In this document: piece by piece, positions 35,802-45,718 of the stretch
How the letters are laid out: every line of letters begins with the position of its first letter
Numbering within the stretch: position 1 is the first letter of the stretch
Source: Coenobita brevimanus
Taxonomy: Eukaryota; Arthropoda; Malacostraca; Decapoda; Coenobitidae
Length of the DNA: 64,000 nucleotides
Direction of reading: 5' to 3'
Assembly (NCBI GenBank): GCA_032717465.1
Contig: CM064684.1
Location: 307,501 to 371,500 of the forward strand
Position numbers and translations under genes: made by a program
The notes under the pieces: model-generated
Told to the model about the DNA's origin: nothing
Databases searched by the model: none
Seen by the model: the letters and a program-made list of their open reading frames with translations, nothing else

Positions 35802-36354
35802 CTAACTGTGTTCCAACACGCCGGGGGACTAACACAGGGATAAGCTGAGTAAAATCAACCGAAGTCAGGAATGATAAAGGGTCCGTATTCTCTTTAGTTA
35901 AAGCTCCGTAGCACCTCTTCCTTAGTGATTTATTTTTGGGTCCAGCTAGGTAGTTTTCTACTTTGCTTTTGCTGAGTATGGCTTTAGTAGAATGATTTAT
36001 GCAACACAAAAGACGATAGGCAATTACACAACGACAGGAATGGTATGGAACTGACATTTATCCCTCCCTCCCTTTTTTAAGTTCTTAATGTCTTTCTTAA
36101 CCTGATTTAAGCAACAAATCTAAAAGCCTCTCCTAACCTGGATCAAAGCATCAAAGAAATCAAGAATCAAAGCAAGCGGGTAACCATAATTCTGAAAGTG
36201 CTAAGAATACAAAAAAATAAAAAATCGCCCGAAATCTGAATGCAATTTAAAAAGAAAAAGCACAAATAGATGAAGCTTTCCTAAGAGTGAAGCCCCTTGT
36301 GTGTGAAATCCCTTAAGGAGCTAAATTGGAACATTGTATGGGGAGGTGTAGGTG
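35802..36354. other. Intron of gene 2; fragment of MITE-2
   Basis: 35905-35935 matches the MITE-2 end (GTAGCACCTCTTCCTTAGTG). The rest is unrecognised. Confidence 0.5.
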
Positions 36355-36515
36355 AGGAACGCCTTCACGTGGTGGCACTGATACGGCCGGGTGGCTCTAC
36401 ACGGCTATACAAACGTCCCTCAGTTCCCTTCCTGTCCCCCAAAAGGAAGATGGTAGACTGCAGGAGGGGAAGAAATTCACCTACTACTACTACTACTACT
36501 ACTACTATTACTACT
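36355..36515 (-). repeat. Repeat A copy with (TAC)n head
   Basis: GCCTTCACGTGGTGGCACTG at the left; (CTA)n at 36482-36515 as the head of the minus-oriented element. Confidence 0.82.
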
Positions 36516-36617
36516 ATCGTGTGAAAATCCTTGCATGTGATTGACTGGGCTGCTCTTAAATATCCTCCTACACCCAAAACTCAGCCACCACATTCAACCA
36601 AACCCCATCCCACTCAC

Positions 36618-36779
36618 CTAGAATACAGTATGGTGGCGCTGCGTTGGACAGCCTGAAGGGGAGGGCCGTCGCTCTTGTCTGGTGGGGGGAGGGCAGCCAA
36701 AACCTCTGAAGGGATGTCAGCCAACCCGTCATACACCAGCCACTCCGCCCTCTCCTCACACACCCGCCCCATCCAACCA
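36618..36779 (-). CDS. Gene 2, internal exon 5 (of those visible)
   Basis: 162 bp between acceptor TCACACAG (above 36779) and donor TCTAG|GTGAGT (below 36618). Begins with one base completing Ser with the previous exon and leaves AG for the next. It encodes GWMGRVCEERAEWLVYDGLA, then DIPSEVLAALPPPDKSDGPP, then LQAVQRSATILYS. Only this frame is open. The mixed hydrophobic/charged composition looks like a folded domain and contrasts with the repeats on both sides (Repeat A to the left, a minisatellite 60 bp to the right). Not recognised; a link to CABIT-type adaptor proteins crossed my mind from the ATILYSR-like block but is too weak to assert. Confidence 0.68.
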
Positions 36780-36839
36780 CTGTGTGAGAAAATAAAAAGT
36801 TAGATATAGCTTTAATATACCAGTGACCTAGTGCTGAGG

Positions 36840-37900
36840 TATCTATGGACCCGTTTCAGTGCCTAGTGGACCAGTTTCAGTCCCTAGTACCTATGGACCA
36901 GTTTCAGTCCCTAGTATCTATGGACCAGTTTCAGTGCCTAGTGGACCAGTTTCAGTCCCTAGTACCTATGGACCAATTTCAGTCCCTAGTATCCATGGAC
37001 CAGTTTCAGTGCCTAGTATCTATGGACCAGTTTCAGTCCCTAGTATCTATGGCCCAGTTTCAGTCCCTAGTATCTATGGCCCAGTTTCAGCTAGTATCTA
37101 TGGACCAGTTTCAGTCCCTAGTATCTATGGACCAGTTTCAGTCCCTAGTATCTATGGACCAGTTTCAGTCCCTAGTATCTATGGACCAGTTTCAGCTAGT
37201 ATCTATGGACCAGTTTCAGCTAGTATCTATGGACCAGTTTCAGCTAGTATCTATGGACCAGTTTCAGCTAGTATCTATGGACCAGTTTCAGTGCCTAGTA
37301 TCTATGGACCAGTTTCAGTCCCTAGTAACTACGGACCAGTTTTAGCTAGTATCTATGGACCAGTTTCAGTCCCTAGTACCTATGGACCAGTTTCAGTCCC
37401 TAGTAACTACGGACCAGTTTTAGCTAGTATCTATGGACCAGTTTCAGTCCCTAGTACCTATGGACCAGTTTCAGTCCCTAGTACCTATGGACCAGTTTCA
37501 GTCCCTAGTACCTATGGACCAGTTTCAGTCCCTAGTAACTACGGACCAGTTTCAGCTAGTATCTATGGACTAGTTTCAGTGCCTAGTATCTGTGGACCAG
37601 TTGCAGCTAGTATCTATGGACCAGTTTCAGCTAGTATCTATGGACCAGTTTCAGCCAGTATCTGTGGACCAGTTTCAGCTACTATCTATGGACCAGTTTC
37701 AGCTAATTTCTATGGACCATTTTCAGTATCTATTGACCTGTTTCAGTATCTATTGACCTGTTTCAGTGCCTAGTATCTATGGACCAGTTTCAGCTAATTT
37801 CTATGGACCAGTTTCAGTTCCTAGTATCCATAGACCAGTTTCAGCTAATATCTATGGACCAGTTTCAGCCAGTATCCGTGGACCAGTTTCAGTTTCAAAT
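36840..37900 (+). repeat. 24/27-bp minisatellite in a gene 2 intron
   Basis: About 40 units of TATCTATGGACCAGTTTCAG with either CTAG or TCCCTAG linkers (24 or 27 bp). The unit lengths are multiples of three, so a 300-codon open frame (Ser-Ile-Tyr-Gly-Pro-Val type) arises, but it has no splice or start context. It ends 60 bp from the acceptor of exon 36618-36779. Confidence 0.93.
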
Positions 37901-38457
37901 TCTTTCAACCACTCATACACCATCCATTCTTGAGAGCCTAAGCACTCAAAATGAACGACGTAAGTTGTGACAAGAACACGAGAACAAGAATAAGCACAAT
38001 GGAAGTGAGATTGAAAAGGAGAGCAAGTAAAAAGCACGTAGACAAGAGACCATGTAATTTGTGAAAGATATAGATTTAGAAGTCTGTTGGCAATGGAGAT
38101 GAGGTGAGTTTTAAACGATGGGCGGAGAAAAGCGTAAATGAGAGCGAGTTTGAAGATGGGGTGGGAGGAGGTGGGGTGGATCAAGGAAGCCTGGGAATTT
38201 CTTGAAGTTACTGCCCACCCACAGCCTCCCTACGGCTTAATAACATCTGCCAATTTTATGTCATTAAGGAAACTACCAGAGACTCAATGCCTGCCTAGCT
38301 TTCCACAGCAAGTTTGATTTTAGTATCGTTCGTGATTTTGGTAATGAAAACTACCCACAAGCTGCCTGACGATCTTTCCAAAGCATGTTTACGAGTAAGT
38401 GTATGAATCTGGTAAACAAAACTACACCCAAACAAGCCTGCCTGAAGGATGACTGAC

Positions 38458-38564
38458 CTGTGCTGGTAGTATGGTTGACCTCGAGGTGGAAGGAGGTCAT
38501 CCAGGGTCAGGTTGAGGGTCCGGGTCTCGCCCTTCACCAATCTCACCAGGTCACCCATACGCTC
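38458..38564 (-). CDS. Gene 2, internal exon 4
   Basis: 107 bp, acceptor CTGACAG (above 38564), donor CACAG|GTCAGT (below 38458). Phase 0 in, two bases out. Encodes ERMGDLVRLVKGETRTLNLT then LDDLLPPRGQPYYQH. Preceded in frame by exon 39552-39688 (ending YYSLHQ) and followed in frame by exon 36618-36779. Contains an Asn-Leu-Thr sequon, which matters only if the region is extracellular. No family recognised. Confidence 0.68.
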
Positions 38565-38720
38565 CTGTCAGATTAATGGTTAGAATAAAAATTAACCAAT
38601 CAAGCAAGCAAGCTACCAATCAATCAAGCAAGCAACCAATCAATCAATCAAACAACAAATCAACTTATCAACTACTCGTGTATTATTTAGCCCATCTGGC
38701 AAACACGTGACTTTATTCAG

Positions 38721-38721
<1 letters not shown>

Positions 38722-38753
<32 letters not shown>

Positions 38754-38930
38754 GTTCCAAACTCATCTGAACGTGAACCCAGTGGACTGCAGACTCAAGT
38801 TCCTCTCTTCCTCTGACCACCATTCTCCTTTCGGGGGCTTGGGAGGGAGCTGAGGGGCGTTTGTATAACCAGGCAGCCGACCCACCTGGTTATACTCATC
38901 CCACCACGTGAAGGAGCCCCTCTAGTATCA
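38722..38930 (+). repeat. Repeat A copy with (TTA)n head
   Basis: (TTA)n at 38722-38752, CTCATCTGAACGTGAACCCA, GTGGACTGCAGACTC, CTTTCGGGGGCTTGGGAGGG, CCACCACGTGAAGGAGCCCC. Confidence 0.85.
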
Positions 38931-39169
38931 CATCCTCAGCCTGAATGGGTTAAAAATCATATATATAACTTCTGGGTATCATTCTTTCGTCCCTTCATAC
39001 TGACTTTAAATAACTTTCATATTGATTTTAGGTCTATCATTCTATTTACAGCCCGGTGCCTAACTGGAAGGGTAGATGGGGCGCAAATGAATCGCCTCAC
39101 TGTCACTATCACTGTCTTCCCCTCCCCAGCCTCCCCAATTCATCTCATCCTGTATTCTCGTCTGTTAAG

Positions 39170-39338
39170 AAAGCTCCCTAACACCTCTTCCTAAGCGATT
39201 TAGTTTACTTATGGCGCCTTAATGTCCTCTTCCGAATTACATAAATCCTTCCAAGATCGCCATACCCTGCATAAATAACGTTCAGAAGTATATTAACCAG
39301 CAATAACCAAGAATAAATCGCTAAGGAAGAGGTGTTAG
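39170..39338. mobile_element. MITE-2 copy
   Basis: Left CTCCCTAACACCTCTTCCTA followed by AGCGATTTA; right end is its complement at 39308-39338. The central sequence matches 15128-15296. Confidence 0.85.
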
Positions 39339-39551
39339 GAAGCGACGGGAATACAGGACATACACTCTCCTATTCATATTAATTTTAGTAAAGTCAGCGG
39401 GTGTGAAAATAGAGCTCCAGGTCAATAAAGAGCTTTGCTAGTGACAAAGATATAAATAATTCCGAAAATCATTAGTGAGAGGTAGGTGGACAGGGCCTCT
39501 CCAAGAAATGACCCGTCTATAACTGATACAGGATTAGAACACGTTACTGAC

Positions 39552-39688
39552 CTGATGAAGGGAGTAGTAGTTATTGTAGTGGTGGAGAGGGGATGTGGCC
39601 CCCAAGACAGCCACAGCCAAGGGGGTCTTCACGCGTCCCCCCTCAGTCCTCCTCAAGTAGTGCTGAATCTCTAACTCTATGCCCCGTC
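39552..39688 (-). CDS. Gene 2, internal exon 3
   Basis: 137 bp, acceptor ACTACTAG (above 39688), donor CATCAG|GTCAGT (below 39552). The acceptor at 39689 was chosen over a CAG at 39663 because only it joins in phase with exon 41997-42171 (one base left, GA taken). Encodes RGIELEIQHYLRRTEGG, RVKTPLAVAVLGATSPL and HHYNNYYSLHQ. It starts about 20 bp from the 29-bp minisatellite at 39710-40290, so that array sits at the acceptor's branch-point region. Function unknown. Confidence 0.65.
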
Positions 39689-39709
39689 CTAGTAGTATCA
39701 GAAAATCAG

Positions 39710-40290
39710 TAGGCTCTATTCAACATATAAACACTCAGTCGACGCTATCCAACATTCTTTAAACACTCAGTCGACTCTATACAACATTAAAACACTCAGT
39801 CGACTCTATTCAACATATAAACACTCAGTCAACTCTATTCAACATATAAACACTCAGTCAACTCTATTCAACATATAAACACTCAGTCAACTCTATTCAA
39901 CATATAAACACTCAGTCAACTCTATTCAACATATAAACACTCAGTCAACTCTATTCAACATTAAAACACTCAGTCGACTCTATTCAACATTAAAACACTC
40001 AGTCGACTCTATTCAACATATAAACATTCAGTCGACTCTATACAACATATAAACACTCAGTCGACTCTATCCAACATTCTTTAAACAGTCAGTCGACTCT
40101 ATGCAACATTCTTTAAACAGTCAGTCGACTCTATCCAACATATAAACACTCAGTCGACTCTATACAACATATAAACACTCAGTCGACTCTATACAACATA
40201 TAAACACTCAGTCGACTCTATACAACATATAAACACTCAGTCGACTCTATACAACATATAAACACTCAGTCGACTCTATTCAACATTCTC
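39710..40290 (+). repeat. 29-bp minisatellite next to a splice acceptor
   Basis: About 20 units containing AACACTCAGTCGACTCTATT plus CAACATATA, many with a SalI site (GTCGAC). The units follow each other without spacers, so it is not a CRISPR array. Confidence 0.93.
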
Positions 40291-40699
40291 CCTTACCAAA
40301 TCCTTTTTACGTGAACTCCTTTCAGTCCACGACATTATTTTTGCTTTATTTTTTTACTGATTTTAAGAGAGACTTTTCGACCTAGAGGGGTTAGACTGAG
40401 CCTTCGTTAACCCCTTCACTACGAGAGGTCTGCTGTAAGTTGCAAGAAATCATATGTCAGTTGCAATAATAATAAGTCACTGGATGAAAGGCGTTGGGGA
40501 AACTTGACTATTAACCTTGTCAGCCCAGTGATACCTTTTTTTACTCCATCCTGCCTACCATTCATCAATCTTATTCATCTTTATACATTTTAAACTAGAA
40601 GGATTTAATATTGTTTTATATAATCCTTTCACTACTGCTATTAAATAAAGGAATAAAATCTCCCACTTACTGATTAAAGTAAAAAAAAATCAGTACGTT
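40291..40699. other. Intron of gene 2; nothing recognised
   Basis: AT-rich. Contains the common ACCCCTTCACTACGAGAG-type motif at 40412. No exon. Confidence 0.4.
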
Positions 40700-41030
40700 T
40701 ATCTATTTGTCTGTCTGTCTGTCTGTCCACCTATCTAGCGCTAGACGCCTTAATCCTGCAGGGTGTGGCCACGAAGAAATCGCCTCCACGTCGCCCTGTT
40801 CTGCCCCATTTGGCTGCTTTCTCTCCAACTTACCCCTCCCTCGTATGTCTCTCCTCTATCTCATCCTTGGTTTCCCCCTGCCCCTCCCCCCCTCCATCTC
40901 ATCCTTGGTCTCCCCCTGCCCCTCCCCCCCTCCATCTCATTCTTGGTCTCCCCCTGCCCCACTCCCCCTGCACCTCACTCACACCCTCCTCGTCAGTGTC
41001 ATTACTAACCACGAAGTTGATCTGCCAGTT
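40700..41030 (-). pseudogene. RTE-like LINE 3' end with (GACA)n tail
   Basis: Minus strand: GGCGATTTCTTCGTGGCCAC is the degraded counterpart of RTE's C-terminal RRFVCGHPFAG block (61.5 kb copy). It is followed by (GACA)n, seen on plus as (TGTC)n at 40708-40727. A 39-bp CCTTGGTCTCCCCCTGCCCC unit is repeated three times at 40863-40960. Confidence 0.65.
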
Positions 41031-41128
41031 TCCTCTAGATTACAATATCGGATATATGTAAAAATCTGTGTATATATTTCTGATTTAAAAGACAAAGGTA
41101 TACAGGCACATACTCTTGTCGGCATGAG

Positions 41129-41170
<42 letters not shown>
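41129..41170 (+). repeat. (TTA)n microsatellite
   Basis: About 13 perfect units; a short (CA)n at 41218-41231. Confidence 0.95.
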
Positions 41171-41289
41171 GTCACCCCTACCTCTCCAGCACTATCTCAG
41201 TTATCTTCTTACACTAGACACACACACACACAATACCTTCCTTTGGCTGAATATAACCACCTGGGGTACCATCTGTCCAGCATCCTATC

Positions 41290-41510
41290 CGGTTTTGTCC
41301 CGCCAGAAGCGTAGGGACTCGAGGCTACTCAGTCCTGTCATTTAAGGTGAGGGTAACCAGCCTCACTCTTCCCCCAATTAGCATAATGTAAAACTCCAAC
41401 CACCCTCTGATATAAACCCTAATGGGAGCCACCCACCTGGAGCGCCTTGACCCTCTAGTCCACCTTGCGTTTCTTGGTTATATGGTTACCACCCAACGTA
41501 GTAAATGACA
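41290..41510 (-). mobile_element. SINE C copy 4, joined to a Repeat E fragment
   Basis: GAAGCGTAGGGACTCG, GAGGGTAACCAGCCTCAC, then TATGGTTACCACCCAACGTA, the inverted Repeat E block, as in copy 2. Confidence 0.68.
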
Positions 41511-41996
41511 AAAACTACAAGAATGTCATCGGCACAACATTTTCTCAATATACCCTTAAACTGGATTGGATTAGCGTGATGGTTGTTAGTTGTTTACCAG
41601 CTAATTGCCTCTTTATATTCATTGTTTACTTGTGTGGATATTGTAATTATTCATATACTTCTACTGTCACTGTTAACTTCAAAGATAATTATAGGCTTGG
41701 AAATAGTCTTCTTTCTTTCCTCCATTTCACCTCCCCTCATTCGTTTTCATTACCCATCTGTCGCATTGCCTACTTGCATTACAATCAGCATATAATTGAG
41801 TTGGTTTATTCTGAGAGACATAGTTTATTCCCGGGAAGAAATAAGTCTTGGCAGCGCGAAAATGAGCCTTAGTAATGAGACAGCAAAGAATCTCCTTAGT
41901 TACAAGTCAAATAATTTCTCCATTCTACTTCCACCCTGCCATCAACTGAGCTGAAAGGGGGTTGGGATTATTCAGGTTAGAAAAATAGCGCCCTAC
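41511..41996. other. Intron of gene 2; short shared repeat at 41860-41965
   Basis: A 135-codon open frame (41465-41872, plus) has no splice or family support. 41860-41965 resembles 26225-26345. Confidence 0.4.
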
Positions 41997-42171
41997 CTGC
42001 AAGGACGTGTTGTGGTGATGTACGTAGCACCGTGGCCTTGTAGCACACTGCGGACCCGAGTGCTGAGTGCTTGGTGGGGGCGTGGGTGGTGTGCTGGCAT
42101 AGGTTCAGGTTGACGTGGGCAGGTAGCATCCACACCTCCCCTCTGCTACCCCTCAAGCAGCGCACCTCAAC
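41997..42171 (-). CDS. Gene 2, internal exon 2
   Basis: 175 bp, acceptor TTTGTCAG (above 42171), donor TTGCAG|GTAGGG (below 41997). Phase 0 in, one base out; the other two frames stop within a few codons. Encodes VEVRCLRGSRGEVWMLPAHV, NLNLCQHTTHAPTKHSALGS, AVCYKATVLRTSPQHVLA. Three cysteines, compact hydrophobic pattern. Joins exon 44209-44368 in phase 0 and exon 39552-39688 in phase 1. Not recognised. Confidence 0.68.
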
Positions 42172-42377
42172 CTGACAAATATAAGGAGTGTCATCATCCA
42201 CCGTCATCAATATCGTCCAGTAGTTAGAGGTTAGAGGTTGTTAGTTGTTAGAGGTTGTTTGAAAGGACAAGACATCGATCCCAGACTGGAGTATCATTTA
42301 TCTGCCTTAAACTCAACTGATCCCGCAAAAGAGCCACCATCATAACAAACACCCCTGCCAGCGCCTTCACACCGGGC
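42172..42377. other. Intron of gene 2; nothing recognised
   Basis: A short TTAGAGGTTG tandem run near 42225-42260. Confidence 0.4.
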
Positions 42378-42565
42378 CCATATGAAACAGCACTAACATG
42401 TACTCAGTATGGACGGTGAGTATTAGTGCTGAAGTGGTGACATGTGTTTATGTGTGGCGCGCTGGACAGGCCCATATGAAACAGCACTAACATGTACTCA
42501 GTATGGACGGTGAGTATTAGTGCTGAAGTGGTGACATGTGTTTGTGTGTGGCGCGCTCGACTAAT
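42378..42565 (+). repeat. About 94-bp tandem duplication of a SINE D tail
   Basis: Two nearly identical copies, each with CCATATGAAACAGCACTAAC and GTACTCAGTATGGACGGTGA. The second motif is the reverse complement of the 3' part of SINE D. Confidence 0.88.
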
Positions 42566-42779
42566 GGATCTAACTTGTTCCAATTCCTTTCATTTATTTC
42601 GAAATTTCTCTTACATGCATCCTTCCCTGTTTTCTTTCCTCTGTAGTATTTTAATCACATCAAACACCAACTTACTCTTATCCATCTAAGTTTTCTCTAA
42701 TATTTTCCTGCCTTTGCTGTTCCATTACTTTAAGGTCTATTGCCGTTTTCTTAACTTAATTTTTCCCTCTGATCCCTCT

Positions 42780-44100
42780 GGTTAAAGACCTACAGCTATC
42801 ACATTTTCTCTTGGTAAAGTATCAGAGATTGTAATTGATAAGCACATTGTTAAACATCTTGAATCCAACAGCTTAATTAGTGACACAGTATGGTTTTCGC
42901 AGACACACATCCACTGTTGATGTACTCTGTCTCATTACTCATACCATCCATCAGTCAATTGACCAACGTGGAGAAGCGCATGCAGTAGCCCTTAATATTA
43001 CTAAAGCTTTTGACAGTGTGGCACCATTCCCTGCTATCTAGACTTCCTTGCTACGGCCTACCGACTTTTGTCCCACTGATCTCCTCTCCTTAACAACAGA
43101 AAGATATGTGTAAAGGTAGATGGTATATATTCCAATTTCCACTCCGTTAAGGCCCGTGTGCCACAAGGATCAGTCCTGGCTCCAACCCTATTCCTAATTC
43201 AAATAAGTTATCCCTTTCTGTCACCCATAACCCTATTCACTTATATGCAGATAACACTTCGCACTTCCTTCACACTTAAACACCCATTCACAGTGTTTCA
43301 TATCTCTAACCCACAACTCAGTACAGCCATCTCTATAAATCGACTCATCTAAGATCACTGAGTGGGGACAAAATAACATTGTCTCATTTAAAACCGGGAA
43401 AGCCAAATGTATCCAATTTACTAATCGACAGACATTGCCAGATTCCTTTTTTACCTTCATTGCTACTAATATTCCTACCTCTAAAAGTACCAAAATTCTC
43501 GGTGTTTCACTTAACGATATTTTCAGCTGAACTTGTCACGTTAGATTACTTGCTTAAATCACCTCTTGAAACTTGGATTATGATAGAGAATCCATAACTT
43601 CTTTACTGACGAGCAGTTAGTTCTAATTTACAAGAGTCATGTGTGCTCTCAGTCGGAATATTGCTCACCCTTGTGGAGTGGATGTGGAGAGGCCGCACTA
43701 AAACAACTGGACAAAATTCAGAACAAAGCTGTATGAATAATTAATAACCCAGAAATTACAAATGAAGTACCTCCCCGACAAGTAAGACGGAATGTTCCCT
43801 CCCTTGCATTGATTTACAGATACTTTTATGGCAAATGCTCAGGTGAAGTTGCATCCATTGTGCCACCTCTCCATGCCTTCCCCTGTGCTACACGGGCACC
43901 TGGTAGCGCTCGTGACTTGGCTGCCACATTACCATACTGCAAAACTTCTGCCTATCAGAATTCCTTTCTTCCTCGAATTGTTTCACTTAGGAACTCGTCA
44001 GGATTAGACCCCCCCAAACTTGAACCCACAACTGTTCAAGTCCAATTGTTACATATTTTTTATGATGGGAGGACACCTGAAATCTGGTGTATGGAGTGAT
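42780..44100 (+). pseudogene. Jockey-like LINE, decayed RT to C-terminus
   Basis: Plus-strand landmarks: SKVSEIVIDKHIVKHLESNS, TKAFDSV-like block near 43005, VPQGSVLAPTLFLI at 43155 (RT), TSKSTKILGVSL at 43470, SHVCSQSEYCSPLWSG at 43630, then the C-terminal LIYRYFYGKCSGEVASIVPP and AYQNSFLPRIVSLRNS. Several stops and frame changes. Same family as 18.4 and 24.6 kb, opposite to gene 2, in its intron. Confidence 0.82.
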
Positions 44101-44208
44101 TAATACCTTCAGTGCAAAAGACTACAGTATTCCTTAAGTTTAGTTGCCTGGAAGGAGTAAAACAATGCGTCATTGGATTCAAAGGATTAAGGGAAGAAGG
44201 GAGCCTAC

Positions 44209-44368
44209 CTGGAGTGCCCTGGCTGAGTCTGGCAGGGCGAGGGTTGGAGGTGCGGAGGCTTGGGCTGGAGACAGGGCGAGGGGGGTGGTGAGCGGCGGGG
44301 GAGGGCGGAGAGGGTGGGGACATATGCGTGGGGCAGGCCTTCCGTCACACCCACACACCACCACCACA
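44209..44368 (-). CDS. Gene 2, first visible exon
   Basis: 160 bp, acceptor CCTTTTCAG (above 44368), donor CTCCAG|GTAGGC (below 44209). One base in, phase 0 out, joining VEVRCLRG. The phase-consistent frame gives VVVVCGCDGRPAPRICPHP, then Pro/Ala-rich sequence, then PPTLALPDSARALQ. The other two frames: one stops, one is open but would break phase with the next exon. GC content is far above its surroundings. Upstream exons are not identified, so the gene's 5' end lies somewhere between here and 54884. Confidence 0.55.
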
Positions 44369-44422
44369 CTGAAAAGGGGATTGTCATCAGTAAACTTTTA
44401 ATATGGGAGACTACTTTCTTAT

Positions 44423-44423
<1 letters not shown>

Positions 44424-44484
<61 letters not shown>
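44424..44484 (+). repeat. (GT)n microsatellite
   Basis: About 30 units, 55 bp upstream (minus sense) of the exon 44209-44368 acceptor. Confidence 0.95.
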
Positions 44485-44487
<3 letters not shown>

Positions 44488-45325
44488 CTTACGGTTTTGA
44501 TAATTTCCTCTGGAGCTGCTTCACTTGCTAATAATTCAAGCACTTTAACCAAACTTAGCAACCTCGCAAACGGCTGGTATGATGGCGTTAAGGTTGGACG
44601 CCATTTCTACTGCAAACATGAAAACTCTAGATAAGTTTAAGTTTCCTTGCGACAAAAGTTTTACTAAGACATTTCCACAGCTAAATAAAGCCACGAAATA
44701 TACCCCCAAACTCTATAAATCTTACGTTAAAAAAAAAAGTAAAAATAATCATAGTAGGTCATGTGGACTTTTATGTACTGTGCTGGATATGCAGTGGCTC
44801 AGTAAAGGAATCTCATCCTCTACTGATATCCTTTACTCCACCCTTGCTATCTCCAGTTTTATTTACCTTACGGGAGATTTTCCAAGGCATGGGGGAAAAT
44901 AAGGCTCTTAATTACCACTCCGTAATAAATGGTTTCCCCGGAGATTATTTAAATTGGAGGCAGGATGAAGAACAATGTATGGTTATGATTAAGAAGTTCA
45001 AACGCTTTCCAAATCCTGCGTACACTGAATAAGCCGATCGTTCGCTTATCAAGATTTAAGCACCTTTTTTTCATATACGATATTCCTTTTGCTTATACGC
45101 TCACTACGACCCCCTATGAAGCCTCAGGGGTCAATGTGCGATCTATATTTTCGCCTATACGATCACACGATTGCTATGAAGACGGCCTTTGACTTCGTTT
45201 AGTAATGGGCGAGTCAGTGCGTAGTCAAACAATAGTGTGGTGTTGGGGTCACGGCAGCAAGTGAAATGCAGTGAAGTGAGGTGAAATAAAGCTAGTTTGG
45301 GCAAGTTGGAAACATTTCTGAACTT

Positions 45326-45329
<4 letters not shown>
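44485..45329. other. No gene recognised
   Basis: AT-rich unique sequence with stops in all frames. No splice-flanked exon found. Confidence 0.4.
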
Positions 45330-45383
<54 letters not shown>

Positions 45384-45396
45384 GTGTGTGTGTGTG
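45330..45396 (+). repeat. (GT)n microsatellite at the 3' end of SINE D
   Basis: About 32 units with one GC interruption, immediately beyond the SINE D tail. Confidence 0.95.
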
Positions 45397-45409
45397 TCCG
45401 ACTCTGGGC

Positions 45410-45718
45410 ATAGGCTTCACAGCCTGCTCCCAAGGCCCAGTAATCTTCCTACATACCATACACCTCTACATGTCACCACTTCGGCGCTAACACCCACCGT
45501 CCATATTGAATACATGCTAGGGCTGTCTCATACAGGACTGGTGTATTGGTATTAGCGGAGGTATTTTTACATGTCTGCAGGTCTTCTGGTAGATCAGTAA
45601 AGTCTGTTTTTATGAAATTCAAATCCTTAAACTGTTCCCTGCCCCAGCGGGGATTTGAACCTGGGTCCGGTAGGACTGCAGGCCACCTCTCTACCGACTG
45701 AGCCACCGCCTCCCCCAT
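45410..45718 (-). mobile_element. SINE D, tRNA-derived, best copy
   Basis: Read on the minus strand from 45718: A box TGGCTCAGTCGG and B box GGTTCAAATCC, both exact matches to the pol III consensus, about 35 bp apart. A non-tRNA body follows, ending in CTAACACCCACCGTCCATAT-type sequence (plus sense). The peptide AVAQSVERWP read through its head is a well-known artefact of tRNA-derived SINEs. The pol III promoter looks intact. Confidence 0.82.

Noticed and set aside
39710..40290. CRISPR-like regular 29-bp repeats
   Set aside because: Units are contiguous without unique spacers and the genome is animal.
41465..41872. 135-codon plus-strand frame in a gene 2 intron
   Set aside because: Starts in SINE C/Repeat E sequence and has no family resemblance or splice sites.
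45473..45718. 81-codon frame beginning near AVAQSVERWP
   Set aside because: Classic false peptide from a tRNA-derived SINE head.
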